From CAYVZU01 sp964455935 (lineage in GTDB: Bacteria > Fibrobacterota > CAYVZU01): a stretch of 64,000 nucleotides of DNA. Made by a program: the position numbers and the translations under genes. This document shows, piece by piece, positions 63,201 through 64,000 of this stretch. The stretch is from positions 21,508 through 85,507 of the forward strand of contig CAYVZU010000003.1 in the NCBI GenBank assembly GCA_964455935.1, in the 5' to 3' direction. The notes under the pieces were generated by a model that was given only the letters and a program-made list of their open reading frames with translations, had not been told where the DNA came from and did not search any database. Numbering within the stretch: the stretch's first letter is position 1; each line of letters begins with the position of its first letter.

Positions 63201-64000
63201 TTTTGCCGTCCTGGGTCACGCTAAGCAGCCTGCCCAAGCCTTCCTCCACAACCTATGCGTGGAAACTGAGCGGGACACCGGCCAACACCAATGTCGGTGA
63301 CACCTCCATCGTGCTCGTTGCGAAGGACCTTGCCGGCGCCACGGATACATTCGCCCTTGTGCTTACGATCGCCAACGTCAATGATGCGCCCGTAATTGCA
63401 GCCGAGCTTTTCTCGGCCCGTGCCTTCGAAGACAGTCTGTTCAGCTTGATAATCCAGGCCGGGGACGTGGACGCCCACGACACCCTTATTGCCGTGCTCG
63501 CCGCCAAGCCCGCCTGGCTTAATGCGGCACCCATATTTGCCTCTGGACAATTGACGGTCGAGCTATCCGGCAGGCCGGCGCAAGCCGACACGGGAATGTC
63601 CAGTGCGGTTCTGGTGGTGAGTGACAGGGCAGGGGCTTCGGATTCCTTGCGGTTCACCCTCGAGGTTCTGGATGCCAATGATGCTCCTGAAACGCGCATT
63701 GAGCGGATCGTGATCAGAGGCGGAGCTGTACGAGTGCAGTTCAGCGGCAACGACGATTATACCTCCGCCTTGCGGTATCGTTACGTGCTGTCGGATTCAC
63801 TTGCAGCCATCGACAGCGGGACCACAACGACGCTGATCAGGGACTTCTATCCTCTATCCGATGGAAAATACCGTGTCCAGATCCAGGCCCTCGACAGCCT
63901 TGGTTTTTCTGATGCCACCCCGGCGGTCGACAGCTTCACGATAACGGGCGTGCTGCAGCACACCTTTGCCGAAAGCACGTGGATGATGATCTCGGGTCCC
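54287..64000 (+). CDS. Giant secreted repeat protein (beta-helix, Ig-like, Fn3-like, cadherin-like), partial
   Basis: One frame stays open for 3,238 codons to the window end; sampled frames at 54.3, 57.4, 60.0 and 64.0 kb agree. A signal peptide follows NRFLFAGFLSASILFSASA. No ATG, GTG or TTG fits; the best start is ATT at 54287, 5 nt after GGAGG. Order: two ~1.2 kb parallel beta-helix units, each ending in IGADE (54.36-56.73 kb); a bridge; four ~370-bp Ig-like units containing LMLETG (57.4-58.9); three Fn3-like units (58.9-59.8); one ADSMRF unit; three PKD-like units with SNVWQ (60.1-60.9); about six more ADSMRF units (60.9-62.5); one Fn3-like; three cadherin/He_PIG-like units with NDAP (62.8-63.7). 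It is probably a surface adhesin or matrix protein; no enzyme is visible. Confidence 0.75.
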   Translation, partial: MNRFLFAGFLSASILFSASAQTQVYYSVGTYAGDLKISSNISVVGTTATFTAGQAASIGVGDQIIYNAIDTCYISGRTSSTIYSVVNKLGGAPTARADVPVNSIKRAFNTLRSALDTLTGACDINHLNTFSLVGNNYVLNLACYGDGKDSLSAVVTKWTTGVNQYIRIYTPVSSSEVGISQRHDGKWNTSAYRLEVNNATALKISDDHVRVDGLQVSITTTASFYMGIYGQGTGGSTDIRISNNIVRGNVSGSSTTPKGIQAQSGSAYRIWNNIIYGFGGATGAAYGILTDFGSCSSYVYNNTIHTGCRGIGRSAGFVLAKNNIVRSDSICFSGTLDASSGYNVSNDGSATGTGSRASAIVSFADTAAKDFHLSASDAGAKGWGVDLSSDPKLAVTSDIEGDARTNPWCIGADENDVPPPPKQIFYSVGANVSALYSGNASATNGVLTLSAGAADYIGMGDEIRYGTNRYYITFRDSSTSFKIQNSAANGGTPGDTLVNFAVSAISIYRAFNSLSSAEAGAGDASHLNTLNLVTGNYILNIACYGDGADATAVTIDGYTADATHYVRIFTPVTSSEVGASQRHDGKWKSSGAYLLDVATSGSSSALLIQDDYVRVEGLQVEATPTSGAGIGITSFSGTQEIRISSNIVKGDSAYGVGINLGGNANRVWNNLVYGWTNATTGLGISMYSTALTSYICNNTITGCYRGFYIDSGTWILKNNLAYANTDNYWGTSGAGSTNNLSGPGADGEIPSANAVNGFGVVFVDVTNKDFHLASVDVKAKNMGADLTSDGNLAFTTDIDRVTRTGSWDIGADEEPGAPVVGYNSAGVIQAAYVTQSNTGDGIVTIQFRIQDEQSNSVTLSNFEYSVDNGTTWNPPTNGDASGCLSVNWNNGGSSYTSAINWSGTVHSFTFNTKHADLLGLDNAFQNDVKVRLKAHDGIYGGSFGVSEAFVVDNVAPAPTSITITDNGGYTADAQPDLTISATGADSMAFKLDAGTWSSFEPYAVSKTNFPISAGGNGAKTVYVMFKDQAGNTTDGSLSDGTNYDGIVPTIDSITTTNANGTYDAGQNIDVVVHFSEPVTLNAGSLEITLETGTTDRMVVINTIVNADSAVGAYTVQAGDTSADLAVNTLFVNAGSIQDAAGNVANLTIPGGLNLSDLKNIVIDGSAPKVVNVYSATAPGTYDVGQSIQIIVKFSKPVMMAGGDPKLMLETGDTDRVVLRNAASTGGDSIVFPYTVQPGDTTPDLDYLNTTSLSQNGAIIMGQAGGTQADTTLPLPGTAGSLGANEAIVIDGIPAKVVSVSSFLGDSTFDVGAHVPIVLHFNKIVNVTGTPMLMLETGTTDRQAVYQIGSGSDTLLFDYMVQANDTTPDLDYLSSTALSRNGGQIQGPGGAAADTTLPVPGASGSLSFTRAIVIDATPAKVVSVYSTLPDGAYSMGQPIEIFVKFSKIVNVTGMPLLTLETGATDRTASYQTSAASDSMRFLYTVQANDSTPDLDYLSSTALSLNFGQIQGPGSAPADTMLPAPGAAGSLGANNSIAVDAAKPFNVSTFSANYLMANSIWINWTASVSADVESVMVRYNTGTFPASTTEGLLWSEYPGTVLSDTVTGLSEKTTYYFAAFTKDSVGNWSDTSGSAKASAAIPDLTPPSNVTGLLATVLDSSSIQIGWVPSASADAESIMVRYDTTGTFPADTFSSLQWARLSHGVTSDTLFGLTPKRWYRTSLFVKDSAGLWSAFSTGARDSAYTPDATPPSNVSAFTATRTNGDTISLSWTASVSTDAESLRIVYRTDAYPTNQLDGTLLVASGASLGSWVASGFAQTTLYYFAAFVKDSSGNWSVGSNDTAYVPDYTPPTSHLVNILPLATNNATPQIALSAIGADSMRFAVPDTNTPSTWMAYDSLSTNVSISSGGDGLKHVYAQLKDVANNLTAWIRDSVAYDATAPIANAGANSYQKATFSLAGSSSDGFAGVASNVWQKVGGSGTVSFGDSNSITSFCFMSADGVYLLHLKVTDAAGNVNYDTVQITWDATLPLVNAGADAIHNAAFALAGSSSDSGSGVTSNVWQKLSGPGTVTFADTNMLSTSCSMGTDGVYLLRLKTADLAGNIAYDTVQITWDITAPVANAGVDGIHNAEFNLAATASDATSGVLSNVWQLASGPGTVTVADSTLLTSACSMNIGGIYLLRLKVTDSAGNQSYDTIQITWDAIAPSVPSINIIAGLTNDADPAISLSATGADSMRFGQAADTAATAWKAFAASDSINIGGFDGLKKIYVQYKDLAGNLSGWTSDSVTYDATAPVPVTIVIADNNGYTNSAASTLALSATGADSMHFKINAGTWTAYEPYAISKAGFGISTGGEGTKTVFVMFKDRAGNSSDSLLNDVTIYDSSAPSAISINIQAVLTPDVDPAISLSASGADSLRFALALDTAAAAWKSYRTLDSLDVSTGGSGLKKVYAQYKDLAGNMSAWVYDSVAYDAAMPSGSINIVATLTNDADPALTMSAVNADSMRLALASDTTAAAWRAFRTSDSIVVSTGGDGLKKIFAQFKTVLGGRSAWVCDSVTYDGTAPAIVGVDILPTLTNDADPAINISVVGADSMRLALAADSLTANWKLAIGNDSINITAGGDGLKRVFAQFKDLAGNASAWTADSVTYDGTAPMGTMAISDNQGTTVDSAPAFTIVTASSADSVRLSLSLANGLAAASWKAFRTMDSLVLVAGGNRIYAQLKDLAGNIGAVFSDSTYYDCIAPANLLTLSASVLGPNQARILWNASALAGMDADSVAVLMRIGDTIRSVSDADVSVISRKAVGDSVVILTLSAHTQYSIALIVRDLRANWSGLAQAARATIITPSSVPVATAWTDTSIMEDLTYSYQIQAQDADGDSLIYSLRSAPAGMTVTAAGAVNWRPTNTDIGKQAAVVRVADIFGSWTDLACTLNVQNVNDVPDVGSIFASDMIYEDQVCAETLLVVDPDAGDSLNLSVLVLPSWVTLSSLPKPSSTTYAWKLSGTPANTNVGDTSIVLVAKDLAGATDTFALVLTIANVNDAPVIAAELFSARAFEDSLFSLIIQAGDVDAHDTLIAVLAAKPAWLNAAPIFASGQLTVELSGRPAQADTGMSSAVLVVSDRAGASDSLRFTLEVLDANDAPETRIERIVIRGGAVRVQFSGNDDYTSALRYRYVLSDSLAAIDSGTTTTLIRDFYPLSDGKYRVQIQALDSLGFSDATPAVDSFTITGVLQHTFAESTWMMISGP

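Noticed and set aside
1..64000. tRNA, rRNA and riboswitch genes
   Set aside because: No cloverleaf or rRNA-like sequence was recognised by eye; a covariance-model scan would be needed to exclude small RNAs.

Overview
The window is a 64 kb piece of chromosome from a Gram-negative bacterium. Wza-type outer-membrane export, an outer-membrane beta-barrel protein and Wzm/Wzt-type O-antigen export all point that way. No rRNA or lineage marker is present, so I cannot name the phylum. The giant Ser/Asp-rich multi-repeat surface protein, the LonB/Hsp20/DUF2267 stress genes and the mix of glycosyltransferases suggest an uncultivated lineage, but this is a guess. A run of 10 N (21450-21459) and several single-base frameshifts in otherwise intact genes suggest a draft or metagenome assembly.

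Layout. (1) 1-2867: minus-strand glycan genes (WbqC-like protein cut by the window edge, two GT4 glycosyltransferases). (2) 2911-5762: a mobile-DNA hot spot. A BrnT/CopG-type toxin-antitoxin pair has been destroyed by a 187-bp palindromic element with an 8-bp target duplication, next to a ~2.1 kb two-gene insertion sequence. (3) 6172-27190: a long surface-glycan island, almost all on the plus strand. It holds an ABC exporter (permease plus Wzt-like ATPase with C-terminal glycan-binding domain), five nucleotide- or lipid-sugar glycosyltransferases before a second IS (IS5-like, 7-bp target duplication) or after it, a GT39-type membrane transferase, two SAM methyltransferases, a hexapeptide acyltransferase, two asparagine synthetases and a DUF559 nuclease gene built from and flanked by a GC-rich repeat. 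(4) 27443-40126: two divergent exopolysaccharide assembly modules. The minus-strand operon encodes a Wza-like exporter, a Wzz/BY-kinase with C-terminal SPOR-like domains, an O-antigen-ligase-type protein, a STAS protein, a small membrane protein, a TPR protein and a cyclic-nucleotide-binding protein, preceded by a good sigma-54 promoter match. The plus-strand module has an HD-GYP-like protein, a second BY-kinase/SPOR paralogue and a second STAS protein. (5) 40176-53624: housekeeping and stress genes (YifB/ComM, two pseudouridine synthases, FAD oxidoreductase, polysaccharide pyruvyltransferase, LonB-type protease, Hsp20, two DUF2267 proteins, BON protein, DUF72 protein, hotdog thioesterase, outer-membrane protein). 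(6) 54287-64000: the first 3,238 codons of a giant secreted repeat protein that runs off the window.

How it fits together. Regions 1, 3 and 4 build, decorate and export surface polysaccharide. Two export logics coexist: an ABC-transporter route at 6-8 kb and a Wza/BY-kinase route at 27-40 kb. No initiating phosphoglycosyltransferase or Wzx flippase was seen in the window. The most unusual points are the two BY-kinase paralogues that both lack the Asp residues of Walker A' and both carry SPOR-like tails, their linkage to STAS/HD-GYP/cNMP regulators, and the complete insertion scar in the toxin-antitoxin locus.
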